This document shows, one piece after another, positions 1-5,699 of a stretch of 6,681 nucleotides of DNA (position 1 is the first letter of the stretch; every line of letters begins with the position of its first letter). The notes under the pieces were generated by a model. That model did not search any database. It was not told the origin of the DNA and saw nothing but the letters and a program-made list of their open reading frames with translations. The translations under genes and the position numbers were made by a program. Source of the stretch: Balneolaceae bacterium (lineage in GTDB: Bacteria; Bacteroidota; Rhodothermia; Balneolales; Balneolaceae); NCBI GenBank assembly GCA_003555185.1, contig PWFZ01000378.1, forward strand, positions 1 through 6,681, read 5' to 3'.

Positions 1-624
1 CGCCATATCAGGACGACCCCACGGACCATAGACCGTAAAGAAACGCAGCCCCGTGGTTGGAAAACCATAGAGATGCGAATAGGTATGAGCCATAAGCTCG
101 TTCGCTTTTTTTGTGGCCGCATACAAACTGACCGGATGATCCACCTGGTCTGACGTTTTAAACGGCATTTCCTTATTAGAACCGTAAACCGAACTCGATG
201 AGGCAAAAATCAGGTGATCTAATTCGTGATGGCGACACCCTTCCAGAATATTCAAAAAACCCTCCACATTGGATGATGTGTAGGCGTGCGGATTGTCAAT
301 GCTGTACCGAACCCCGGCTTGTGCAGCAAGGTTAATCACCACATCAAAATCTTCATCCTCAAACAATGACATTACCCCTTCCCTATCACTCAAATCACAC
401 TTCAAAAACGAAAACCCTTCATTAGAAGCACTCTGTACTACCCAATCCGTCTTCTCAATCTCCTCCCGCTCTACCCCCAGCTCCGCCAACCGGCCATACT
501 TCAAATCCTGACTATAATAGTCATTGATGTTATCCAGCCCAACAACAGTGTAGTTTTCGGTTAAAAGGCGTTGTGTTAGATGGTATCCAATAAAGCCGGC
601 TGCTCCTGTTACTAATACTTTCAT
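1..624 (-). CDS. UDP-glucuronate 4-epimerase-type NAD-dependent SDR epimerase (3' end cut by window edge)
   Basis: The 208 visible residues start at an ATG (622-624) and remain open to the left edge. The family is usually about 320-350 residues, so roughly the last 120-140 are missing. The Rossmann NAD motif GxxGxxG is G7-G10-G13, with D31 ending the second strand. The DYYS..LK..RL stretch at 35-46 and the NLAAQAGVRYSIDNP block at 98-112 are typical of UDP-GlcA 4-epimerases (LpsL/Cap1J/WbnF type). The SSSSVYG loop (142-148) and Y168-x-x-x-K172 supply the catalytic Ser/Tyr/Lys set. The enzyme would interconvert UDP-glucuronate and UDP-galacturonate in the cytoplasm. The dehydrogenase upstream looks specific for UDP-GlcNAc, so UDP-GlcNAcA as substrate is possible. 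The start has no clear Shine-Dalgarno but does begin at the usual point just before the first beta strand (KVLVTG). A perfect TATAAT lies on the minus strand at 645-650, only 20 bases before the ATG. The family is sure; the exact substrate is not. Confidence 0.92.
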   Translation of the reverse strand, partial: MKVLVTGAAGFIGYHLTQRLLTENYTVVGLDNINDYYSQDLKYGRLAELGVEREEIEKTDWVVQSASNEGFSFLKCDLSDREGVMSLFEDEDFDVVINLAAQAGVRYSIDNPHAYTSSNVEGFLNILEGCRHHELDHLIFASSSSVYGSNKEMPFKTSDQVDHPVSLYAATKKANELMAHTYSHLYGFPTTGLRFFTVYGPWGRPDMA

Positions 625-671
625 AGATGAATAGAAGATTAAAAATTATAAAATTCAAGATTGTAAAAATT

Positions 672-700
672 GAAAAAAGTCCCCGAAAGCATTCGGGACT
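672..700 (-). terminator. Terminator-like hairpin with T-run upstream of the epimerase
   Basis: Read on the minus strand, AGTCCCGAA and TTCGGGGACT pair around a TGCT loop with one bulged G, and a run of six T follows. This is the form of an intrinsic terminator. It lies about 230 bases past the dehydrogenase stop and only about 50 bases before the epimerase ATG. If active, the epimerase would need its own promoter, or the hairpin would act as an attenuator. Confidence 0.5.
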
Positions 701-803
701 GCGCTCCGAGTGTAACGATTCCCACGAAGTGAAATACACGCAGGAAAAAGGTAAAAGTGAGAAGTGAGAAGTACACACCCCTCAGTAATCACACATGCGG
801 GAT

Positions 804-838
804 AAAAGAGGAGCCTGTGATAATCTAAAAGCTCCTCT
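804..838 (-). terminator. Possible intrinsic terminator of the dehydrogenase gene
   Basis: AGAGGAGC (807-814) and GCTCCTCT (831-838) form a perfect 8-bp stem around a 16-base loop. On the minus strand the stem runs into TTTT and then A. It starts about 90 bases after the dehydrogenase stop codon. The loop is longer and the T tract shorter than in a textbook terminator, so it could instead be a processing or stability hairpin. Confidence 0.4.
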
Positions 839-864
839 ATCTCGTGAAACTCATGAACGAGAAT

Positions 865-890
865 GGGGAAAGTACAAAGTACCTTTCCCC
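865..890. repeat. Strong inverted repeat (GGGGAAAG-TAC hairpin)
   Basis: GGGGAAAGTAC (865-875) pairs with GTACCTTTCCCC (879-890) around an AAA loop, with one bulged base, giving an 11-bp stem. No T-run follows on either strand. The right arm overlaps the tandem repeat at 887-922. It resembles dispersed intergenic repeat DNA more than a terminator. Confidence 0.55.
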
Positions 891-922
891 AAATCCGCTA
901 AATCCCCCAATCCTCTAAATCC
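887..922. repeat. Two-copy imperfect tandem repeat
   Basis: CCCCAAATCCGCTAAATCC (887-905) is followed directly by CCCAATCCTCTAAATCC (906-922). The units share a CCCAA-TCC-CTAAATCC framework and differ by two small indels and one substitution. It ends just before the dehydrogenase stop codon (927-929). Short AATCC-type intergenic repeats are known from Bacteroidota-like genomes, but membership in a family cannot be tested here. Confidence 0.5.
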
Positions 923-926
923 GCGA

Positions 927-2258
927 TCAGGCTTTCCAAACATGATTCTTCCCTTTCGCCAAACCATTCATTGCATTCCTGGTATCCACGATACAGTCAT
1001 TCCACTCGGCGAGTTCGCTGTAGTCTATATTTGCATGATTCGTAGATATCACCACCGCATCGAACTCCTTAATCGTTTTCTCATTCCACTCAACAGACTC
1101 TCGCCCTTCAAAATGCGGATATTCACGGGTAGGGCGGACTTTTGGTACATAGGAATCATAATAGTGCACTTCAGCGCCCATCCCTTCATACAGGTCCATT
1201 AGCTTGTAGGTCGGTGATTCACGGTCATCATCCACATTAGGCTTATATGCTAAACCAATCAGCAGCACCTTGCTGCCATTTAGCGGCTTTTTGTGATGAT
1301 TGAGCGCCTCCAGTGTACGACGGACCACATAATGCGGCATGTCGGTGTTAATCTCACCCGCCAATTCAATAAACCGGGTATTCTGCTCAAATTCCCGCGC
1401 TTTCCACGTCAGGTAAAACGGATCAATAGGGATACAGTGGCCACCCAGTCCCGGACCCGGGGTAAATTTCATGAAGCCGAACGGCTTGGTATCCGCCGCA
1501 TCCAGCACTTCGTGCACATCAATACTCATACTCTCAAAAACAACCTTCAGTTCATTCACCAGGGCAATGTTGACCGACCGGAAGATATTCTCCGTCAGCT
1601 TTACAGCCTCGGCCGTCCGCGTGTTACTCACCGGCACGGTCTGAACAATAGAGGTATCATACATCGCACACGCCAGCCTGATGGCATCCGCACCATGGCC
1701 GCCCACCACTTTAGGTATTTTGGCTGTATTAAAATTCACATTCCCGGGATCTTCCCGCTCAGGACTGTACGCCACATAAAAATCTTTTCCCGCTATCAGG
1801 CCCGATCCCTCCTCCAGTATCGGTATGATCATCTCCTCTGTTGTTCCCGGCCATGTGGTCGATTCCAAGATGACCAACTGTCCCTTTCTAAGATGCTCAG
1901 AGATCGTCTTGGCTGTCTGTTCCACATAAAACATATCCGGTTCACGGTGATGGTCCAGCGGCGTAGGCACGCACATAAGCAGCGCATCCGCTTCCGGCAT
2001 TCTGCTAAAATCAGACGTGGCATCACAACGATCCGATGCCGCCAGCTCTGCCATCATCTTCTCACCCAAGTGTTTGATATAAGGCGTCCCTGAAAGAATA
2101 TGATCCACTTTACTTTGATCCACATCATACCCGATCACCGGCACGCCGTTCTTATGAAACGTCCACATCAGCGGCAGCCCCACATAGCCCAAACCAATAA
2201 TTCCAACCGTATATGATTTCTCTTCTACTTTCTTCAGTAAAGCGTCTATGTTGCTCAT
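927..2258 (-). CDS. wbpA: UDP-N-acetyl-D-glucosamine 6-dehydrogenase, WbpA type (nucleotide-sugar dehydrogenase)
   Basis: This complete 443-residue protein has the usual length for UDP-glucose/GDP-mannose dehydrogenases. It oxidises the C6 hydroxyl of a UDP-sugar to a carboxylate using two NAD+. The N-terminal Rossmann domain has G22-x-G24-x-x-G27 and D45. CVPTP (96-100), ESTTWPGTTEE (132-142) and YSPEREDPGN (164-173) are the WbpA forms of the conserved blocks. The central helix carries K220, E223 and N224. The catalytic cysteine is C275 in GPGLGGHCIPIDPFYLTWKA. The C-terminal UDP-binding domain has GLAYKPNVDD (335-344) and the conserved R346 of RESP. Overall wording matches WbpA (UDP-GlcNAc to UDP-GlcNAcA) better than UDP-glucose dehydrogenase (Ugd). 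The ATG at 2256-2258 is used; only a weak AAAGAG lies about 10 bases before it. The stop is TGA. The next gene downstream is an epimerase of uronic acids, which fits a shared surface-polysaccharide route. Substrate assignment is by remembered family resemblance and is less certain than the enzyme class. Confidence 0.9.
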   Translation of the reverse strand: MSNIDALLKKVEEKSYTVGIIGLGYVGLPLMWTFHKNGVPVIGYDVDQSKVDHILSGTPYIKHLGEKMMAELAASDRCDATSDFSRMPEADALLMCVPTPLDHHREPDMFYVEQTAKTISEHLRKGQLVILESTTWPGTTEEMIIPILEEGSGLIAGKDFYVAYSPEREDPGNVNFNTAKIPKVVGGHGADAIRLACAMYDTSIVQTVPVSNTRTAEAVKLTENIFRSVNIALVNELKVVFESMSIDVHEVLDAADTKPFGFMKFTPGPGLGGHCIPIDPFYLTWKAREFEQNTRFIELAGEINTDMPHYVVRRTLEALNHHKKPLNGSKVLLIGLAYKPNVDDDRESPTYKLMDLYEGMGAEVHYYDSYVPKVRPTREYPHFEGRESVEWNEKTIKEFDAVVISTNHANIDYSELAEWNDCIVDTRNAMNGLAKGKNHVWKA

Positions 2259-2289
2259 CTTAATACTACTCTTTGTTAAATATTTGTTG

Positions 2290-2332
2290 TTTATACTCTT
2301 CCCAGAATGTTGATGATAATCTGATCATTATC
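2290..2332 (-). promoter_or_regulatory. Possible promoter with dyad upstream of the dehydrogenase
   Basis: On the minus strand TATAAA (2290-2295) and TTATCA (2314-2319) are separated by 18 bases, a loose sigma70-like pair about 35 bases before the ATG. The -35-like box overlaps a perfect dyad, GATAAT (2315-2320) and ATTATC (2327-2332), which could be an operator. There is no TAnnTTTG box of the Bacteroidota type. Both the promoter and the operator reading are weak. Confidence 0.25.
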
Positions 2333-2520
2333 GAAAGCGCCTCAATATAAGCCAAAATTCCCCGCATCGGTAGTGGCATTCATGTAGTTTTTTCTAATGA
2401 AGGGGAACCCCAGAAACGAGTACGGGACTGGAAAAAGGCAGGGGGGAAATATTGCATGTGATAAAATTTGAGAGTTAATGAGGAATATAAAAATAGCTCA
2501 GGCGGCAGGTGGATAAGTAA

Positions 2521-2541
2521 TGCAAAGCTCCTGCTTCGGCA
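2521..2541. repeat. Small imperfect palindrome, possible dispersed repeat
   Basis: TGCAAAGC and GCTTCGGCA flank a central TCCT, giving an AAGC/GCTT stem with partly matching outer TGC/GCA. The pattern recalls the AAGCTCC-x-GCTT palindromes scattered between genes in several bacterial groups. That resemblance is from memory, and the stem is too weak to call a terminator. Confidence 0.3.
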
Positions 2542-2707
2542 TCATGTGTTAGAGGCAGATTAACAATGTTGGAGAGTATTAGAGTTTAAAATTTTGGGTT
2601 AGGGTCTGTAACTGGATCAACACAACCATTTCGGAACCCACCCGAACACCTAACAAACTCAGCGTCTCGGGGCTCATATTCATCACAAATTCTAACCAAA
2701 AAAGCAC

Positions 2708-5095
2708 CTACTTAACCAACGTCATCATCCGCACCTGCTGAATATTGTTTACCTGCAGCCGGTACATATACACACCGCTCGAAAGGGACGATCCATCAAA
2801 ATTGATTGTATACTCGCCGGGCTGCTGATCTTCACGAAATATTGATGCTACCCTGCGGCCAATTGCATCAAAGATTTCAACCCGAACATCCCCCGCCTCA
2901 GATAATGTAAAGGGAATGACGGTAGTTGGATTAAACGGGTTAGGATAATTAACCAGCAGTTCCGTTCTTTCAGGGGGGCCGGTTCCCGGTATTATGGGGT
3001 CGGCATTTGGATCATCTGTCAGCTGTACCTCCGTAAGGGAATATGAATCTGTGCCGGATGCCACTTTCACACGAAGGATTTCTGCTGTTACCGGTCCGCT
3101 CCACGTTTCATTTGCACGAATCGTTACACGAACCAGCCGATCAGATTGAACAGGATCAATGGCTCCCTTGTGTACCATCGCTGCAGCCATGTAATTATCA
3201 CGCTCGGTTTTGAACTGTATCAGACGATCATCCTCAGCCCATGATTCTCCCCAGTCCAGAGGCTCTACAGATTCCACTGACCAGCCTTCAGGTGCGATAC
3301 CTTCAATCTGAATACGAAATGAAATACCTGTCAGCACTGTCTTTTCGGGCGTGATGAGATAGAGATCAATACTCTCTCCCGAATCCATCTGACTCATTTC
3401 ATGGCTGGCTATCACATCAAACCGATCATCTTTAGATTTTTCTGTGCCATTGCCCTTTCCGAAATTCAGACCTATAGGCTGAAGGTCATTTTGATCCACT
3501 CGTCCGCTTCCGCTGGCATCAGCAAATGTAGCCTCATTTGGTATCCACCCTTCAACCACCCGTTTCTCCCATGCGATAGAACCATAAACCGGTCGGGGAC
3601 CTTCACGCAGCCAATTTTGACCAATAGGTAAAAGGTCTGCTTCATCCACTACCCCATCATTATTAGTATCCCCCGGCCACACGTTCACACTCTGCACGTT
3701 TGTATTAACACCGGTGATTTTAATATCATCGATACGGTTTGTGCCTGTGTTTCCAACCCCTTCATCTCCATTTATCCGGGTATCTGATTTTTGAAACCAC
3801 CGAATATATGCTTCGTCAAGATCATTCAGCTCTTCAGGCAGAGCCAGTTCATTCACCACTCCTGATGTCCAGTTTGTCCCCACCTCAATTTCTCCACCGG
3901 GCACATCATACCAGGTCTCTCCGTCCACACTGGTCTGAAGTATAAAATCTCTCGGACCAGTATTTGAGCCGCTCTGCTTAGACGAGAGAATAAGTTCCTC
4001 GAAGTTTTTTGTAGAAATGACGATCTGCCAGTAGTTCTCTTCTTCAGGATAGCCATCCCAGTCCCGTGAATTTTTCGCCCTGCCCGTTGCCCCTGCACTA
4101 TATCCATCTAGCGTAGCGCCGCCGCTAATCCCGATCTCTGCCTCCTCATTTGCCGGCACTGCCTGAGATGCGGTGATAGTTTCATCATCAAAATCCCAGC
4201 CCGCTATTGTATATCGAAATGGCGGATTTTTTTCGATCGTCAAGATTGCTGAGTCATCATCCCAAAGCCCTCCTGTTCCACCAAACCGGTAGTCTTCATC
4301 CTGGTCAAGATCCGACCGAAGGGCTACATACCAAATTCCAACCGGTCGCATAAATGCAATTTCTTTGGAATAGATAAAATAGTTTTCGCTATTCTCCACA
4401 AAATCCATCAGATGCCAGTTTGATTCACTCCATGTAGCAGGATCAGTATCCTCATCACTCACCCCTATCCATGTCCGAATGCGGGATTCATTTTCCGAAT
4501 CATCGCTAATATCTGCCGCATAAATTCTACCGGTGGCATCAAACTCGTCCCCTTCCGTAACCGTTGCTGATTGATTCATTGTCAGCTGAACCACCCCGAT
4601 AGATTCATTGATGCTGTAATCTGAGTCCTCAACGGGAATTGTCTCAATCGTTGCACCATCCGAATCACCCAACTCCTGATACTCGTATTCAAATGCCCCG
4701 GCTCCTACAGACGCTTTACTTTGCGCACTAAAAGTCAACTTCATAAACACCCCCTGATCTTCTGATTCCATCTCCTCCGTTAACGTAACCGAAGCCCCCA
4801 ATCGGCCCGGCTCAATCAGATCAGCGATAATCAACCCATTAGATGTCAGACCGGTTTTTTCAACACCCACAAACTCAAAAATTGCAGGGTCAAACAGAAT
4901 CTCCACAGAGAAATAGTAAAAATCTTCTGCCTCATCGAGTGAAAAGGTAAGCTCCACAGTTTCATTGGCGACGATATTTGTTTTTGAAAGTTCCGCACTC
5001 ACAGAGGTTTGAGCGATTGACAAGAGTGGAAAAAGCATACAAAAAAGGAATACAGATATAGTAATTTTAGATAATAAGTTCTCCTGAGTAGTCAT
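2708..5095 (-). CDS. Secreted multidomain protein: cohesin-like, beta modules, dockerin-like repeats, T9SS sorting domain
   Basis: This complete 795-residue protein starts at the ATG at 5093-5095; the next Met (M20) would destroy the signal peptide. Residues 1-28 form a signal peptide (K10, hydrophobic core, SIA before Q29). Residues about 31-162 resemble a cohesin domain (YFSVEILFDP, GVFMKLTFSA). Residues about 168-288 form a beta module with RTWIGVSDEDTDPATW and GIWYVALR...GGTGGLWDDDSAILTI. Residues about 296-462 form a jelly-roll-like module (YWQIVISTKNFEELILSSKQ, GSNTGPRDF, RIDDIKITG). From memory, both modules accompany extracellular nucleases and lamin-tail proteins, but no catalytic domain is present. 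Two dockerin-like calcium loops follow: D476-N478-D480-D484-D487 and D526-S528-S530-D534-D537. Residues about 556-692 look like a second, divergent cohesin-like sandwich. Residues 714-795, starting at NYPNPFNPTT, are the T9SS type A sorting domain, so export to the cell surface or medium is expected. The function is unknown; scaffold or adhesion is inferred. No Shine-Dalgarno precedes the start. Domain borders are approximate. Confidence 0.93.
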   Translation of the reverse strand: MTTQENLLSKITISVFLFCMLFPLLSIAQTSVSAELSKTNIVANETVELTFSLDEAEDFYYFSVEILFDPAIFEFVGVEKTGLTSNGLIIADLIEPGRLGASVTLTEEMESEDQGVFMKLTFSAQSKASVGAGAFEYEYQELGDSDGATIETIPVEDSDYSINESIGVVQLTMNQSATVTEGDEFDATGRIYAADISDDSENESRIRTWIGVSDEDTDPATWSESNWHLMDFVENSENYFIYSKEIAFMRPVGIWYVALRSDLDQDEDYRFGGTGGLWDDDSAILTIEKNPPFRYTIAGWDFDDETITASQAVPANEEAEIGISGGATLDGYSAGATGRAKNSRDWDGYPEEENYWQIVISTKNFEELILSSKQSGSNTGPRDFILQTSVDGETWYDVPGGEIEVGTNWTSGVVNELALPEELNDLDEAYIRWFQKSDTRINGDEGVGNTGTNRIDDIKITGVNTNVQSVNVWPGDTNNDGVVDEADLLPIGQNWLREGPRPVYGSIAWEKRVVEGWIPNEATFADASGSGRVDQNDLQPIGLNFGKGNGTEKSKDDRFDVIASHEMSQMDSGESIDLYLITPEKTVLTGISFRIQIEGIAPEGWSVESVEPLDWGESWAEDDRLIQFKTERDNYMAAAMVHKGAIDPVQSDRLVRVTIRANETWSGPVTAEILRVKVASGTDSYSLTEVQLTDDPNADPIIPGTGPPERTELLVNYPNPFNPTTVIPFTLSEAGDVRVEIFDAIGRRVASIFREDQQPGEYTINFDGSSLSSGVYMYRLQVNNIQQVRMMTLVK

Positions 5096-5226
5096 AATAG
5101 TAGAGTCTTGATTTTCGGTAGCAGGTTACATACATCATTAAATTTATCCTGATTTTTTTTACGTCTCTACCTGTATGATCCTGAAACTCACAATTCCTTA
5201 CAGAAATTTTAAAAAATTAATTATAA

Positions 5227-5266
5227 AGGGGAACCACAAAGCACACTAAATTCACAAAGAGGAGGT
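5227..5266. repeat. Nonamer-periodic CACAAAG intergenic repeat
   Basis: Three successive nonamers, ACCACAAAG (5233-5241), CACACTAAA (5242-5250) and TTCACAAAG (5251-5259), follow GGGG and lead into AGGAGG. CACAAAG recurs exactly 18 bases apart. The layout matches the ACCACAGAG-xx-CACAGAG type of short intergenic repeats seen in many environmental bacteria. I recognise the style; the family cannot be confirmed here. Confidence 0.5.
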
Positions 5267-5373
5267 CTATAGGGGAATAGTTTACGTGAATCTTGAGTAG
5301 TAGTGGTTCTAAATATTTTTGAATGGGGAGAAATATTGTAACATTTTTATGAAACACTAAAATAGTGACGGAC

Positions 5374-5414
5374 TAACCTCCCCTCTTCAGAGGGGACTGA
5401 GGGTGTGTTCATCC
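5374..5414 (+). repeat. REP-like hairpin element, copy A (left, inverted relative to copy B)
   Basis: CCCCTCT (5380-5386) and AGAGGGG (5389-5395) form a perfect hairpin, followed by ACTGAGGG and TGTTCATCC. Its reverse complement aligns with copy B at 5593-5634: shared blocks are GATGAACA, CCCTCA, CCCC and GGGG in the same order and nearly the same spacing. There is no T-run, so a terminator is unlikely. It may be one half of a REPIN-like doublet or the terminal repeat of a small mobile element. Confidence 0.6.
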
Positions 5415-5452
5415 ATAAGTTATTTAGGGTTACAGAGTTAAATTGTTTGGAA

Positions 5453-5521
5453 TGGACTTGCAACAAAAAAGTGGACATTTGGTTAAGGGTGATCATGCAG
5501 CTTGTTTTTGTTTCAAGTCCA
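5453..5521. mobile_element. Putative 69-base miniature IS-like inverted-repeat element (MITE or IS remnant)
   Basis: The arms 5453-5469 and 5505-5521 are inverted copies, 16 of 17 bases paired, with C5461 facing T5513 as the only mismatch; 35 bases lie between them. The ends read TG...CA, as in IS3-family insertion sequences. The left interior AAGTGGACATTTGGTTAAGG resembles the AGTGGACA-x4-GG-TAAG wording I recall just inside the left end of IS3. If the element is trimmed to GGACTTG...CAAGTCC, it is flanked by AAT on both sides (5451-5453 and 5521-5523), which would suit a 3-base target duplication. No transposase is present. A plain hairpin remains possible. Confidence 0.4.
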
Positions 5522-5592
5522 ATCTCCTTGATTAAGCCGCATCACTTTAATAACGAATCCTTCGCAATACCTACGATTTTGGGTCTTAACAC

Positions 5593-5634
5593 GATGAACA
5601 TCCCCCTCAAGCCCCCTTTATTAAGGGGGCGTAA
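5593..5634 (-). repeat. REP-like hairpin element, copy B (right, inverted relative to copy A)
   Basis: GCCCCCTT and AAGGGGGC (5611-5630) form a perfect 8-bp stem with a TATT loop, preceded by GATGAACA and CCCCCTCA. It matches the reverse complement of copy A at 5374-5414. It sits about 70 bases beyond the photolyase stop in the direction of transcription, so the transcript hairpin could protect or end that mRNA, but no T-run follows on the minus strand. Confidence 0.6.
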
Positions 5635-5699
5635 CACACCCCACAACCACTTCTCAAGTTGAGCGACAGCGAAACCCTGACACCTCGGGGACTCATGTC

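Larger units (their letters stand above)
625..926. other. Intergenic gap of 302 bases, repeat- and hairpin-rich, no gene
   Basis: This gap separates the dehydrogenase stop from the epimerase start. From high to low coordinates it holds an imperfect tandem repeat (887-922), a strong hairpin (865-890), a terminator-like hairpin (807-838), a doubled AGTGAGA word (756-762 and 763-769) and a second terminator-like hairpin (672-700). It then becomes AT-rich before the epimerase ATG. Open frames crossing it overlap the start of the epimerase or the end of the dehydrogenase and have no recognisable protein character. Confidence 0.7.
2259..2707. other. Intergenic gap of 449 bases, no convincing gene
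   Basis: This gap lies between the secreted-protein stop and the dehydrogenase start. Besides the promoter-like dyad at 2290-2332 it holds a small palindromic repeat at 2521-2541 and a CTCGGGG-CTCAT word (2666-2677) that recurs near 5684-5696. I see no clean terminator after the stop at 2708, only a TTTTTT run without a stem. The longest plausible minus frame (2579-2683, 34 codons) has no ribosome binding site and no recognisable homology. Confidence 0.6.
5096..5699. other. Intergenic gap of 604 bases, nested repeats, no gene
   Basis: This is the largest gap in the window, between the photolyase stop and the secreted-protein start. From 5096 to 5226 it is AT-rich and would hold the promoter of the secreted protein; a TATAAT is present on the minus strand at 5220-5225, about 125 bases before the ATG, without a good -35 box. 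Nonamer-periodic repeats follow at 5233-5259, then an inverted pair of hairpin elements (5374-5414 and 5593-5634) with an IS-like inverted repeat between them (5453-5521). The frame reading across 5405-5662 is made largely of these repeats. Confidence 0.65.

Noticed and set aside
530..778. Minus-strand open frame of 82 codons crossing the epimerase start
   Set aside because: It is out of frame with the clear epimerase and covers its NAD-binding start and the terminator-like hairpin; no protein character.
795..1202. Plus-strand open frame of 135 codons
   Set aside because: It overlaps the end of the dehydrogenase and the repeat-filled spacer; its residues come from hairpin and tandem-repeat DNA and no family is recognisable.
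1293..2093. Plus-strand open frame of 266 codons
   Set aside because: It lies wholly inside the dehydrogenase gene on the opposite strand. Its protein is Arg/His-rich with no recognisable motif, while the minus frame shows every family motif.
2579..2683. Minus-strand small open frame of 34 codons starting MNMSPETLSLLGVRVG
   Set aside because: There is no ribosome binding site, no recognisable homologue, and it contains the CTCGGGG-CTCAT repeat word. It could be a decayed fragment but cannot be supported.
5601..5645. CRISPR-like or riboswitch-like structure near the C-rich hairpin
   Set aside because: Only two hairpin units exist, inverted and not regularly spaced, with no direct repeat array and no conserved riboswitch core visible.
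5405..5662. Plus-strand open frame of 85 codons with a GTG start
   Set aside because: It begins in hairpin copy A and ends in copy B; the PPLLRGRNTP-like tail is the translation of repeat DNA. Intergenic repeats of this kind often give such false genes.
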